This document shows, one piece after another, positions 45,601-53,640 of a stretch of DNA of 64,000 nt. The position numbers and the translations under genes were made by a program. The stretch comes from Kushneria marisflavi (lineage in GTDB: Bacteria > Pseudomonadota > Gammaproteobacteria > Pseudomonadales > Halomonadaceae): positions 1,860,001 to 1,924,000 of the forward strand of contig NZ_CP021358.1 of assembly GCF_002157205.1 (NCBI RefSeq), written 5' to 3'. Each line of letters opens with the position of its first letter. Positions within the stretch are counted from its first letter, which is position 1. The notes under the pieces were generated by a model. It was not told where the DNA came from. It saw only the letters and a list, made by a program, of their open reading frames with translations, and ran no database searches.

Positions 45601-47758
45601 ACCAGAAAGGATTTTCATTCACACTTTGAGTGTAGCTATAACCTTGGCGGCTATCATATAAGTGAGGTACCAGACCACGAGGGTTGAGCCGCTTCATCGT
45701 TACGTCTGGAAGAGATTTATAGCTGTACTGTTCTCCATCCTCTTGAATGGCATCAATCAAATTCAAATAGTAGGACAGTACAACCGGATGGAACGGGGTC
45801 AGATATTGTTTTTGCCGACCTTCCCGGCTATCAGTTATTGAGGCGATACCAAGCTTGGTAACAACTCTTTCTGAAGAGGTCAGTGTTTTACCGGTTTCAA
45901 GAGCCCCCAGGTAATTGAGGTAGGCATCGATGTAAGCTTTGGCTAACCCTGTGACTTTAGGCCCCCAGCTTTCGAGAGAAGGCAAAGTACGACGATTGCA
46001 GGCTTTGAAATAGCGGAGAAACGCTACATATTTTTCATAAAGCTCTACAAAACCTGAGTCTTTCAGGATGTCTGCCTTGCTTGAGACTTTGCTATTTTCA
46101 TCCCAGAGTATCAACTCATCTTCGATGAAATCGTATTCGATACTCAGCAATTGCTCTCGCAGAAAAACCTGTTTTATTTCCTGGTTATCCAGCACCACTG
46201 TGCTTTTGCCGGGCTTATAGGTGGCATAATAATCATCACACAGCAAGTGCTTCGTGCGGCTGGTGTCAGCAAGTAGCGGAAGCACGAGATTTTGTTTGGC
46301 TGGTTCACCCTCGACCATGACTTCAAGCTCGGCATCGCCACTTTTAAGCTGAAAGCGAACCTCATCTGACTCGTCATATAATTGTTGGAAGTCAATTTTT
46401 TTATACAGGGAAATATCTACACATTCCTGATTATCAACCAGAGTTTTCACATCCTCGGCATTAGGATTAACTACAACGGACTGCTGGCTCGACTGCAACA
46501 CCAATGCTTGCTTGGAACGGTTGATCAGAAACTTATTAACCATATCTTCAAGGTAAAACACACCCTGAGGAACGATAGCGCAATGAAAGCTATACTGTTC
46601 GGAATTTGATTCGCGTGAAAGCTTTACTGTAAAGAAAGCAGGCTGATCAGAAATCGTTCCCCTGATATTCAATTTCGTTTTATTATTGTGAGCCTTGTGA
46701 TCCAAGAAAACTGTCTTTGACATTTTCGAAGGGTTGATACTGAATTGTCGCGCCTCCGTTCTTGATCCGGAAAACTTGATTGAAATATCAAAATTTTCAG
46801 AGGATTGATCGGCTTCAAGCAGGATATGAATATCGCGCAGACCTGCACCTTTATCTCGTTTGCTGCGACGTTGCAAAAAACCTGTTGTTGTTGAGATCTC
46901 GTCAAGTTCCAAAACCTGTTCTTTTTGTTTTTCTATTTCATTTGTATATTCATCAAAAGTTTTTTCTTTCCATGCCTCACTGCCATTACCAAAATTTTCT
47001 TTGATAAACCTGCTTCCAAACTGGGTTAAACGGTCTTCCAGCTCTTCAGAGTGATGCTCTATCTCAAATTCGATTTCAGAACGCAGTTTTCGGTTTTCTT
47101 CAAGGCGTCGCTCGATCTGTTTAAGATTGAAATTCTCACCTTGAGCGGCCCAGTCATCAGTGAGTCGAGGGTCATTGAACAGTCCCAATTCATCGAATCT
47201 CAGCTCACCATCCGTCATGGATTCGTAAAGGCTTCGATATCCAAAAATGCTGGCATTATCTGATTCAACAACTTCAGCCTGAAAATCGAGCAAACACCTG
47301 GAAGTTTTCTGATTGCTCATACTGTCGTCGATCAAGCTATCAAGCTGCTGCTTGATGCCTTCAACTGACCAGACAGCACCATGTTTAGCCAGATCAAAGG
47401 TACTATTGGTAATAGTATCAAGCAGACTGTTATGAATCATTAACAGAGAGCTTTCCCAGTTAACAACATCATCTCTCAGTTTTGCCAAATAATTTTCAGT
47501 ATAGCAATCATCTTCGACGCCATACTCTTCAGTGTGGCCTGCGATCAGGACCTTAATATTGTCTACCAACAGGTAATTTATTTTAGTTTTGCCATCCATA
47601 ATTGAACCATCAGCAGCTTCGTGAAGTGCCGAAAGTAATTCAATGGTGTTGTCCGGATCAGTTGAACGAAACTGGAAACGCTCGCCTGCTTTGACCCTTC
47701 CTGTAAGCCAATTCTTCAGGTTTTCAACCAGGAAAGACTCAAATCGTTTTTCGGACAT
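42632..47758 (-). CDS. dptH: Phosphorothioation-dependent restriction protein DptH (DndH), HerA/FtsK-like ATPase
   Basis: 1708 residues, matching the very large DndH/DptH family. The first about 1300 residues are mixed helical and beta-rich, with no catalytic motif I recognise. The C-terminal 350 residues form a HerA/FtsK-type ATPase: Walker A GTMGTGKTQ (near 1368), Walker B MILVDEADNFMSQD (near 1588), then GVGTILSTQELTHF. DptH is required, with DptF and DptG, for damage to DNA lacking phosphorothioate. ATG 47758 has GGAG nine bases upstream and overlaps dptG by 20 bp. The frame is intact. Confidence 0.93.
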   Translation of the reverse strand: MSEKRFESFLVENLKNWLTGRVKAGERFQFRSTDPDNTIELLSALHEAADGSIMDGKTKINYLLVDNIKVLIAGHTEEYGVEDDCYTENYLAKLRDDVVNWESSLLMIHNSLLDTITNSTFDLAKHGAVWSVEGIKQQLDSLIDDSMSNQKTSRCLLDFQAEVVESDNASIFGYRSLYESMTDGELRFDELGLFNDPRLTDDWAAQGENFNLKQIERRLEENRKLRSEIEFEIEHHSEELEDRLTQFGSRFIKENFGNGSEAWKEKTFDEYTNEIEKQKEQVLELDEISTTTGFLQRRSKRDKGAGLRDIHILLEADQSSENFDISIKFSGSRTEARQFSINPSKMSKTVFLDHKAHNNKTKLNIRGTISDQPAFFTVKLSRESNSEQYSFHCAIVPQGVFYLEDMVNKFLINRSKQALVLQSSQQSVVVNPNAEDVKTLVDNQECVDISLYKKIDFQQLYDESDEVRFQLKSGDAELEVMVEGEPAKQNLVLPLLADTSRTKHLLCDDYYATYKPGKSTVVLDNQEIKQVFLREQLLSIEYDFIEDELILWDENSKVSSKADILKDSGFVELYEKYVAFLRYFKACNRRTLPSLESWGPKVTGLAKAYIDAYLNYLGALETGKTLTSSERVVTKLGIASITDSREGRQKQYLTPFHPVVLSYYLNLIDAIQEDGEQYSYKSLPDVTMKRLNPRGLVPHLYDSRQGYSYTQSVNENPFWLEIVPKEDSSFEYVIKLVRHKIEEFVETFKKLFEEVPAAPILINSINNAENRELFRGILAYYNDRLDDGRRIHVNLYDDDEVDTEFDFFAEMATYDEIKNRYGLDKGAAKRNADTIVDVLRTHLSFSKFRNGQVDSQKYAHLSFFRNNQLVDPRNNDVDEHISGMSCGGLLAGESSLKENEFYFTGLGMKGVDCSDKPHLMVAKGFSRLWRPSIVSGDAYDNNSAIRLSVSTSVREQLERSYDSSIWVTIIDPKVTLDFFQGSSDIILIHYSDQYTSSSGYDAITVTKQSNLYKSVLGNAGESLIREFNAFNGEWLLQMVSDPHREELGKQGVIASYKTVAIMLSQSDICWVPLSVAEMIRVAGNIGLAMSESDFSRRNSSSRHGPISDDILFAGFKNGKLYLLPVEAKAGSRPDFRKACTQALELKHYMETILGQDNLAGRLFRGLFIRQILLQVEKYQLYEVFDNTHFDSFLDERETWLDGTYSIGQLTDYPDGMVVALINSDACFSESYEESDGVLKVEIPISMMDTLIHTSYQVLKRNILEGRSLRIPKKYMLGTQHQGNEDMPEQEGLGGIQTILFGDEPAAYDENDNSTVESETTETALETKSELTQPLTVQFGTDVQTQQPVIWEPTNTEKLFNTNTGIIGTMGTGKTQFTKSLITQLVHNQHNNVGGTDIGILIFDYKADYVKDDFVAATNAKVFDLFHLPFNPFAVFGNRPMQPMHTANLFRTTIAKAFGLGPRQQNKVRTLVMDAYEAAGIYPQDSSTWVKPAPTLADIWEVFQSQEKVEQDSLYAALDDLIGFEIFEPDTRKTQSLYDLVDGVTVINLSGYDPSIQNLVVALTLDLFYTQMHQQGSSRLEGSLRQISKMILVDEADNFMSQDFDSLKKILKEGREFGVGTILSTQELTHFKTGDNDYSTLILSWVIHQVANIKSQEIKAIFNTPSKQSEEFHMGEIRKLEKHYSLYIDGKKKVSKIKDLAFWEFLELN

Positions 47759-49085
47759 AGACTGCGTCTCCACTATCACTCATCCTTTCGAGGTTCCCTA
47801 CTCGCTCGTAAAACTCAATTAATGCTTGTTGAGATTGCAAATCAAACCAGACACCACGGGCTTGGAACTCTTCAATCAGCCGCTGAAACTGTAAGCGAGA
47901 TTCGGACCCTACTGCCAGATTGGTCAATAGCAACAGATAATCCTGATTGATAGTCAGAACGTTACCACCACGCCTGCGATTCTGAATGAAGTGTCGTGCC
48001 ACTTCATTTTCAAAAGCACTAACAACCTTTTTCTTGACGGTTAACTGGCCGCTGCCGGGTTTACTGAAAATTTCCTTGGAAGTCATCAGGATGGCATTCA
48101 ATATCTCATCCGAAGCTGCGATTGGATCAACCCAAGGGGAAAGTTTGCGAGAATCGCGATAGTTCTCGAGAAAAATCGACAATCGATTAACCAGATCTTC
48201 TCTATCGGATGAAGAGCATTCCTGCAGGTAGGCTCGGATCGCCCAAAGAGGGTAACGCGTGGCACTCTTGCAATCAGGCTGATTCAAATACTCCAGTGCA
48301 GAAAGCATTGGAAACAGATCCGCGACTTTTTCTCTTAGCTCCTGCACAGCACTGCGAACCTGCTTACGCTCAGTACTGGCTTTCTCTGTATCCAGAATAA
48401 AAAACAAGGGCTTGCTTTCAGGCTCGGATTTCCACGAATTGATATTTAAAGCCAATTGAGAACTGTATAAAAAGTTATACAGTGCTATGAATGCCTTGAG
48501 CCCGTGCATCATATAGCCAGAATATTGACATAGTAACTTAAAATCTTTAGCAAAATTATCTGCAAGAAAAGGCAAATAACTAGCTATTTTATTTTCGGGT
48601 TCGAAACTATCGATTATTTTTTTAAATTCATCCAGAATTTCATGCTCAAGAAAATTGACGTTGTTGCCGCCAGCCTGAATACTGGTTCTTGATTCAGCCA
48701 GTAGACCACTCAACACTTCGCCAACGTGCTTGGTATTACCTGAGTTGGACGAACCACTTTTGAATAGCATAAAATCAGGTGATACTTCAAACAGCCCACT
48801 TGCATCGTTGGCGAAATACATCGCTTCGAGCAGATCCAGAAATTCCGGCTCATCGATTCTTTGCGCAAGGCGAGCACGACAAGCTTCAATAAAAGTACCT
48901 AGATTTTGGCCTTTCTTTAACGATTGCCGCAAACCTATTGATAGCAATTCTCCACCAACAGAATAGGTATCCGGGTCTGTATTCCGGTCCCCTCGTTGCT
49001 GCCGAAACGTTAGATAATGGTTGACGAAATTCTTTTCTTTTATTTTTTGATCGTTGATAACAGACAAATTTTCATGAACGCTCAT
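47739..49085 (-). CDS. dptG: DNA phosphorothioation-dependent restriction protein DptG
   Basis: 448 residues, recognised by position between dptF and dptH, size and overall similarity to DptG. The chain is mostly helical, with an N-terminal segment NDQKIKEKNFVNHYLTFRQQRGDRNTDPDTYSVGG and a C-terminal FEARGV-like SRLQFQRLIEEFQARGVWFDLQSQQALIEFYERVGNLERM. No membrane helix or catalytic motif is obvious. Its ATG directly follows the dptF stop. It is part of the three-protein restriction complex, and its biochemical role is unclear. Confidence 0.87.
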   Translation of the reverse strand: MSVHENLSVINDQKIKEKNFVNHYLTFRQQRGDRNTDPDTYSVGGELLSIGLRQSLKKGQNLGTFIEACRARLAQRIDEPEFLDLLEAMYFANDASGLFEVSPDFMLFKSGSSNSGNTKHVGEVLSGLLAESRTSIQAGGNNVNFLEHEILDEFKKIIDSFEPENKIASYLPFLADNFAKDFKLLCQYSGYMMHGLKAFIALYNFLYSSQLALNINSWKSEPESKPLFFILDTEKASTERKQVRSAVQELREKVADLFPMLSALEYLNQPDCKSATRYPLWAIRAYLQECSSSDREDLVNRLSIFLENYRDSRKLSPWVDPIAASDEILNAILMTSKEIFSKPGSGQLTVKKKVVSAFENEVARHFIQNRRRGGNVLTINQDYLLLLTNLAVGSESRLQFQRLIEEFQARGVWFDLQSQQALIEFYERVGNLERMSDSGDAVYVRKTI

Positions 49086-50660
49086 TTACCCTGCCTCCAC
49101 GACAAACTCTTCGTCTTCCAATTTTAATGTCCATTCTTTTCCCTGATTATGGAAGTGAATTGATTTTGTTGTATTGGCAATGCTAACCAGTTTTTCGATT
49201 ACCTCTTCTAAAATAACCACAGCGTTTTTATCATGGCGGTTGGGCCGATAGCCCCCGAGAATTCGCTGAGCTAGCTCCAAAAAGGAGATAGTGACTGGAA
49301 AAGGTTCAAGCTGAATTTGGTCAACCTTGATGACGGCATGGAAGCAATGAATTTGATGCTTTTTCTGATTGGCATCAGCAATACGGGTCAGATCAGCGCG
49401 CACATCAACCTTGGCGGAAACAATAATGTCATTTATTTTTTCTAAAAAAATTCCATTGTCAATTATTTTGCTTTCCAGCCTGTTGGCAAACTTCATCAAG
49501 CTTTCTATTAGTTGCTTTTTATAAAACTCTCTTAGTTGTTTTTTGCTACCGCTAGAGTGATGTAGTTGCCATGCATAGATATATTCATCGAACAACGGCA
49601 AGGCAAAGTCTTTAGAAAAATATTCATGGTAGTTATTGCCGAGTTCGACTTCCTGAAGACAGTAAAAAGCTCTTATCCAACTGGAAGGCGAAAGTTCTTG
49701 ATAACCATATTTTTTATAATAAGCTTCCTTGAACTCTTCAAAATCTTGATCTGCTATGCATAACGCATACTGCACAACAAACTGATCCACCTTTTGCGAA
49801 CGCAGCAAGCAGGGATCAAGACCAACCAAAGAGTTTGCAAGGCCATAGCCCGGTGCAGCGAAAAGATTATCAAACAATACTGAGTCACCAGCAATCAGAT
49901 GGTGAATAAAATCCAGTAGTGCACGCGCGGAAAAAAACTGATCAAATTTCAAGCGGGCGTGCAGGAGAGCACGCACAATGACTTTTTGTATGGCAGGCTC
50001 TTGAAGCAATCGATAATTGTGGAACTTTAAATCAACTTCCTTTGAAGGGTCCATTTTATAAGCACGGTAAAGCGGATTCTCTGTATCGTTTGAAGTTACC
50101 CTGCGAAGCAACTCCGACACAAATTTGGAACCGACCGCTCCCTCTTCCAAGCTGAACTTCGGGTAGTCTTCAAAGTTGACAAACTGATAGTTACTAGACG
50201 AATTTTCGCCTTCAATGAAGCAAGCGATCGCATTTTTGATGCCAGCATGCCTTTCTGCGCCGCTACTCTGGTAATTGAACAGCATTCCAACGTTGATACC
50301 CACGATCATGGGTTCGGGCGATCGCTGATGTTCATCAAATAGCTGATCCAGTGCCTGTACGGCTGTTTGGTCCGGCTTGAAACTGTGCGTCGCATCCAGA
50401 TGAAATCTGAAACTTTCTGAATATTTTCGATGATAGCGCTTTAAAAGTTCTGATTTTCCGTCGCCGGATGACCCACACAGAAAAAGCACGCTGCCTGCTT
50501 CCAGCCCCCCATCCAAAAGATCTTTAAAATCCTTTTCGATATCGGTTTCGATATAAAGGTAGTCTTTTAGCTCTCGTTCTTTTTCATTCCCTTGATGTAG
50601 GGTAGTTACTGCCTGAGCCGATGACCTAGCAAGAGTGTCTAATAATAATTTAAAGTCCAC
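49086..50660 (-). CDS. dptF: DNA phosphorothioation-dependent restriction protein DptF
   Basis: 524 residues, first gene of the dptFGH-parB-channel operon. A P-loop NTPase with Walker A CGSSGDGKSELL (62-73) and a likely Walker B strand in EPMIVGINVGMLF (about 115-128), consistent with DptF/DndF. The start is GTG 50660, with AGGA at a suitable distance and no in-frame ATG upstream. Together with DptG and DptH it senses or attacks DNA without the sulfur mark. The 5' region contains an ATGTTAT/ATAACAT inverted repeat. Confidence 0.9.
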   Translation of the reverse strand: MDFKLLLDTLARSSAQAVTTLHQGNEKERELKDYLYIETDIEKDFKDLLDGGLEAGSVLFLCGSSGDGKSELLKRYHRKYSESFRFHLDATHSFKPDQTAVQALDQLFDEHQRSPEPMIVGINVGMLFNYQSSGAERHAGIKNAIACFIEGENSSSNYQFVNFEDYPKFSLEEGAVGSKFVSELLRRVTSNDTENPLYRAYKMDPSKEVDLKFHNYRLLQEPAIQKVIVRALLHARLKFDQFFSARALLDFIHHLIAGDSVLFDNLFAAPGYGLANSLVGLDPCLLRSQKVDQFVVQYALCIADQDFEEFKEAYYKKYGYQELSPSSWIRAFYCLQEVELGNNYHEYFSKDFALPLFDEYIYAWQLHHSSGSKKQLREFYKKQLIESLMKFANRLESKIIDNGIFLEKINDIIVSAKVDVRADLTRIADANQKKHQIHCFHAVIKVDQIQLEPFPVTISFLELAQRILGGYRPNRHDKNAVVILEEVIEKLVSIANTTKSIHFHNQGKEWTLKLEDEEFVVEAG

Positions 50661-50694
50661 GCATTCCTACCCTTTTATGATTGCATGCATGAAT

Positions 50695-50712
50695 ATGTTA
50701 TTCGGATAACAT
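50695..50712. promoter_or_regulatory. Inverted repeat upstream of dptF
   Basis: ATGTTAT-N4-ATAACAT, a perfect 7-bp inverted repeat 35 bp before the dptF start, in an AT-rich stretch. It is a candidate operator for the dpt operon. The remaining 50713-50864 holds no gene that I can support. Confidence 0.45.
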
Positions 50713-50864
50713 TTAGAATCTAAAGCTGCTGCGAGCGTCTAGAGTAACTAGCAGCCGATACATGGATATGCCTTGCTTTCTGATGTTCGTTACATGCTCA
50801 AGCAACATTTTGAGACATAATCTGACACATGCATTAGGAAAACAACAATAAGGATAAGCGGCCA

Positions 50865-50905
50865 TAAAAAAACGCCACTCGGTATAAACCGTAGTGGCGT
50901 TTTTT
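50865..50905. terminator. Terminator of tRNA-Arg
   Basis: AAAAAACGCCACT / AGTGGCGTTTTTT, a symmetric hairpin with flanking A- and T-runs (50865-50905), 11 bp beyond the tRNA 3' end. It functions on both strands. Confidence 0.88.
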
Positions 50906-50915
50906 GACTAATCTG

Positions 50916-50992
50916 TGGCGCGCTTGTTGGGATTCGAACCCAAGACCCCCGCCTTCGGAGGGCGGTACTCTATCCAGCTGAGCTACAAGCGC
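50916..50992 (-). tRNA. tRNA-Arg(CCG)
   Basis: 77 nt with encoded CCA. The minus strand folds as acceptor GCGCTTG/CAAGCGC, D arm with GCTC...GAGT, anticodon stem CCGCC/GGCGG enclosing loop CTCCGAA (anticodon CCG), T arm TTGGG/CCCAA with TTCGAAT, and discriminator G. Its 3' end faces the low-GC island, a common integration arrangement, although I see no repeated 3' segment at the left boundary. Confidence 0.95.
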
Positions 50993-51227
50993 GCAGGTGC
51001 CTTCGCGGGGAAGACAGCGCGCTATCCTAACGCCCGCGCCTGCGGCTGTCCACTCTCGCACCGGCCGCCCTCGGCCACGTTTTATCCCTCCGGCAAACGC
51101 CGGAACGGCGACGCTTGAAGGAGGGCTTAAAGGCAGTGGTCTTTCCTCTGGCCGCTCCGCTTGAAGATGGGTAACGTCTATCCTGAGGCGTCAGACACCT
51201 TTTTTCTGATTATCAGGGGAATCCACG

Positions 51228-52088
51228 ATGGGCATGAGCGAGCAACCGGGCGGTGAGCCCACCATCGAGATGGTCGTTCAGGCGCACCAAGCGCTGAAGG
51301 CGCAAAAACCGCTGGTGCAGTGCCTGACCAACAATGTGACGGTCAATCTGGTCGCCAATGCGCTGCTGGCCGCGGGCGCCACGCCGGCGATGGTTGATAA
51401 TCCTGAAGAGGCCGGGCGCTTTGCCGCTCAGGCCGATGCGGTGCTGATCAATCTGGGCACGCCGCAGGGTGATCAGGTCAAGGCAATGCACAAGGCCGCC
51501 AGCGGCGCGCATCAGGCGGGTACGCCCTGGGTGCTCGACCCCATTGGCGCGGGCAGCATGAAGTGGCGCCACGGTCTGGCGCTCGAGCTTCTGGAACACC
51601 GGCCTACGGTGGTGCGCGGCAATGCCTCGGAAATCATGGGGCTGGCCGGCCACGATGGCGCCGGCCGCGGCGTGGACAGCGCCATGAGTCCGCAAAGCGC
51701 CATCAACGCCGCGCGCGAGCTGATGGGCCTGGCCTGCACGGTCTCGGCCTCGGGGCCGATGGATGTTCTGATCGGCCCACTGCTCAACCGCCATCGCAAT
51801 GGCCAGGCAGTGGTCGAAGTCGGCGGTGGCAGCGAATGGCAGCCACGCGTCTCCGGCACCGGCTGCGCGCTGGGCGCGATCGTTGCGGCCTACTGCGCCG
51901 TGGTGCGTGACCCGCTGTGCGCCGCGGTGGCCGCACATGTTCACGTGGCCGTGGCCGCCGAGCTTGCCGAGCAGCACGCTCAGGGGCCGGGCAGTTTTGC
52001 CATGGCCTGGCTGGATGCGCTCGATCAGGTCGATGACGCGCTGCTGCGCCAGCGCGGGCTGGTCGCCGTGCGCTGGCTGGATGCCTGA
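51228..52088 (+). CDS. thiM: Hydroxyethylthiazole kinase
   Basis: 286 residues, ribokinase-like fold. It phosphorylates 4-methyl-5-(2-hydroxyethyl)thiazole in thiamine salvage. Motifs: PLVQCLTNNVTVNLVANALLAAGATPAM (substrate site), PWVLDPIGAG, VRGNASEIMGL, and RVSGTGCALGAIVAA with the catalytic Cys in GTGC. The start is ATG 51228 after AGGGG. No TPP riboswitch or thiE/thiD gene is beside it. Its last codons overlap the start of the carotenoid desaturase gene. The preceding 235 bp contain only a small CCGGC/GCCGG hairpin (51090-51103). Confidence 0.92.
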   Translation: MGMSEQPGGEPTIEMVVQAHQALKAQKPLVQCLTNNVTVNLVANALLAAGATPAMVDNPEEAGRFAAQADAVLINLGTPQGDQVKAMHKAASGAHQAGTPWVLDPIGAGSMKWRHGLALELLEHRPTVVRGNASEIMGLAGHDGAGRGVDSAMSPQSAINAARELMGLACTVSASGPMDVLIGPLLNRHRNGQAVVEVGGGSEWQPRVSGTGCALGAIVAAYCAVVRDPLCAAVAAHVHVAVAAELAEQHAQGPGSFAMAWLDALDQVDDALLRQRGLVAVRWLDA

Positions 52089-53640
52089 GCCGGTGTCAGC
52101 GCAAGTATCGCCCTTGCGGATCGGCATTATCGGCGCCGGCATTGCGGGGCTGGCCGCCGCCATCCGTCTGCGTCTTGAAGGCGCCCATGTCGAGGTGTTC
52201 GAGGCCGGTGACACGGCCGGCGGCAAACTCGGCGAGCTGGTGCTGGGGGAGTATCGCTTCGGTATTGGCCCGTCGCTTTTGACCATGCCGCACTATATCG
52301 ACGAGCTGTTCGAACTGGCCGGTGAGGTGCCCTCGGAGCACTTTCGCTATCGGCGACTGGAGACCGTGTGCCGCTATGCCTGGGAGGACGGCACCCGACT
52401 CGATGCCCACGCCGACCCGCAGGCGTTTGCCGAGGAAGTCGAACGGGTGCTGGGCGTGCCGGCGCAGCGCGTGCTCGCAACGCTTTCTCACGGTCGGGAG
52501 AAGTACGACCTGACCGGGCGGACCTTTCTGGAAAAGTCGCTGCACACTCCGAAAACCTGGCTCACCCCGGAAGTCGGCCATGCCCTGACCCGTCTGCACC
52601 GGCTCGATCTCACCCGCACCCTGCACGAGGTGCACGAGCGTGATCTGAAAGAGCCCCATCTGGTGCAGCTCTTTGACCGCTTTGCGACCTATAACGGCTC
52701 CAACCCGTATCGCGCCCCGGGACTGCTCTCGATGATCGCCCATTTTGAACATGGCGCCGAGGCGGGTGCCTTCGTGCCCGAAGGCGGCATGCCGGCGATC
52801 GCGCGCGCGCTTCATGGTCTGGCCGAGCGGCTGGGCGTGATCTTTCACTTCAAAGCGCCGGTGGCCGAGATCCTCACTCGCAAGGAAGGCCGCCGGCCGC
52901 GTGCGGTGGGCCTGCGCCTGACGGATGATCAAACCGTGATGTTTGATCGCGTGGTCAGCAACATGGATGTGTTTTTTACTCATCAGCGGCTGCTGCCCGG
53001 GGCTCCGGCGCCCAAACGGGTGCTGGCGCGGGAGAAATCCACCTCGGCGCTGATCTTTTACTGGGGTGTGGATGACTCTTTTCCGGAACTGGATGTGCAT
53101 AACATCTTTTTCAGCGAGGATTACCCGGAAGAGTTCAAGGCGCTGGAGGCCGGCACGCTCTGTGATGACCCGACCGTCTATGTCAGCATCTCCTCACGCT
53201 ATGACAAACGCGCCGCCCCGGCAGGCGGCGAGAACTGGTTCGTGATGATCAACGCGCCGTTTGCCACGCCGGAGCAGGACTGGCCAACACTGATCGAGCG
53301 CATCCGCGAGCGGGTGATCCGGAAACTCGAGCGGATGCTTGACCGTCCGCTGCGAAAGGCGATCGTCGAGGAGTGCGTGTTCGACCCGACCACGATCGAG
53401 GCGCGCACCCTGTCACACCTGGGCGCGCTCTATGGCACCAGCTCCAACGATCGCATGGCGGCGTTCATGCGCCACCCGAACGACAGCCGCCATGTCGACG
53501 GGCTCTATTTCTGCGGCGGCAGCGTGCATCCCGGCGGCGGCCTGCCGCTGTGCCTGCTGTCGGCCAAAATCATGACCGAGGTCATGGCCCGGCAAGCGCC
53601 CCTGTCACGGCGCGCCCCTGACCCGAAGGACACTACCTGA
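52081..53640 (+). CDS. CrtI-type carotenoid desaturase / FAD oxidoreductase
   Basis: 519 residues. The N-terminal dinucleotide-binding GIIGAGIAGLAAAIRLRLEGAHVEVFEAGDTAGGK (about 14-48) and the C-terminal GLYFCGGSVHPGGGLPLCLLSAKIM are the phytoene-desaturase (CrtI/CrtD) signatures. It probably inserts double bonds into an acyclic carotene using FAD. The exact step (CrtI versus 3,4-desaturase CrtD) cannot be told. ATG 52081 overlaps the thiM stop by eight bases, and its own stop overlaps the next gene (TGATG). There is no phytoene synthase in the window. Confidence 0.85.
   Translation: MPEPVSAQVSPLRIGIIGAGIAGLAAAIRLRLEGAHVEVFEAGDTAGGKLGELVLGEYRFGIGPSLLTMPHYIDELFELAGEVPSEHFRYRRLETVCRYAWEDGTRLDAHADPQAFAEEVERVLGVPAQRVLATLSHGREKYDLTGRTFLEKSLHTPKTWLTPEVGHALTRLHRLDLTRTLHEVHERDLKEPHLVQLFDRFATYNGSNPYRAPGLLSMIAHFEHGAEAGAFVPEGGMPAIARALHGLAERLGVIFHFKAPVAEILTRKEGRRPRAVGLRLTDDQTVMFDRVVSNMDVFFTHQRLLPGAPAPKRVLAREKSTSALIFYWGVDDSFPELDVHNIFFSEDYPEEFKALEAGTLCDDPTVYVSISSRYDKRAAPAGGENWFVMINAPFATPEQDWPTLIERIRERVIRKLERMLDRPLRKAIVEECVFDPTTIEARTLSHLGALYGTSSNDRMAAFMRHPNDSRHVDGLYFCGGSVHPGGGLPLCLLSAKIMTEVMARQAPLSRRAPDPKDTT

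Noticed and set aside
35423..50660. Phage or conjugative element
   Set aside because: No integrase, transposase, relaxase or structural phage gene among the coding regions; only dnd/dpt and the two extra genes.
50993..51227. TPP riboswitch upstream of thiM
   Set aside because: The conserved CTGAGA and ACCTGATCTGGATAATGCC-type segments are absent; only a small CCGGC/GCCGG hairpin is seen.
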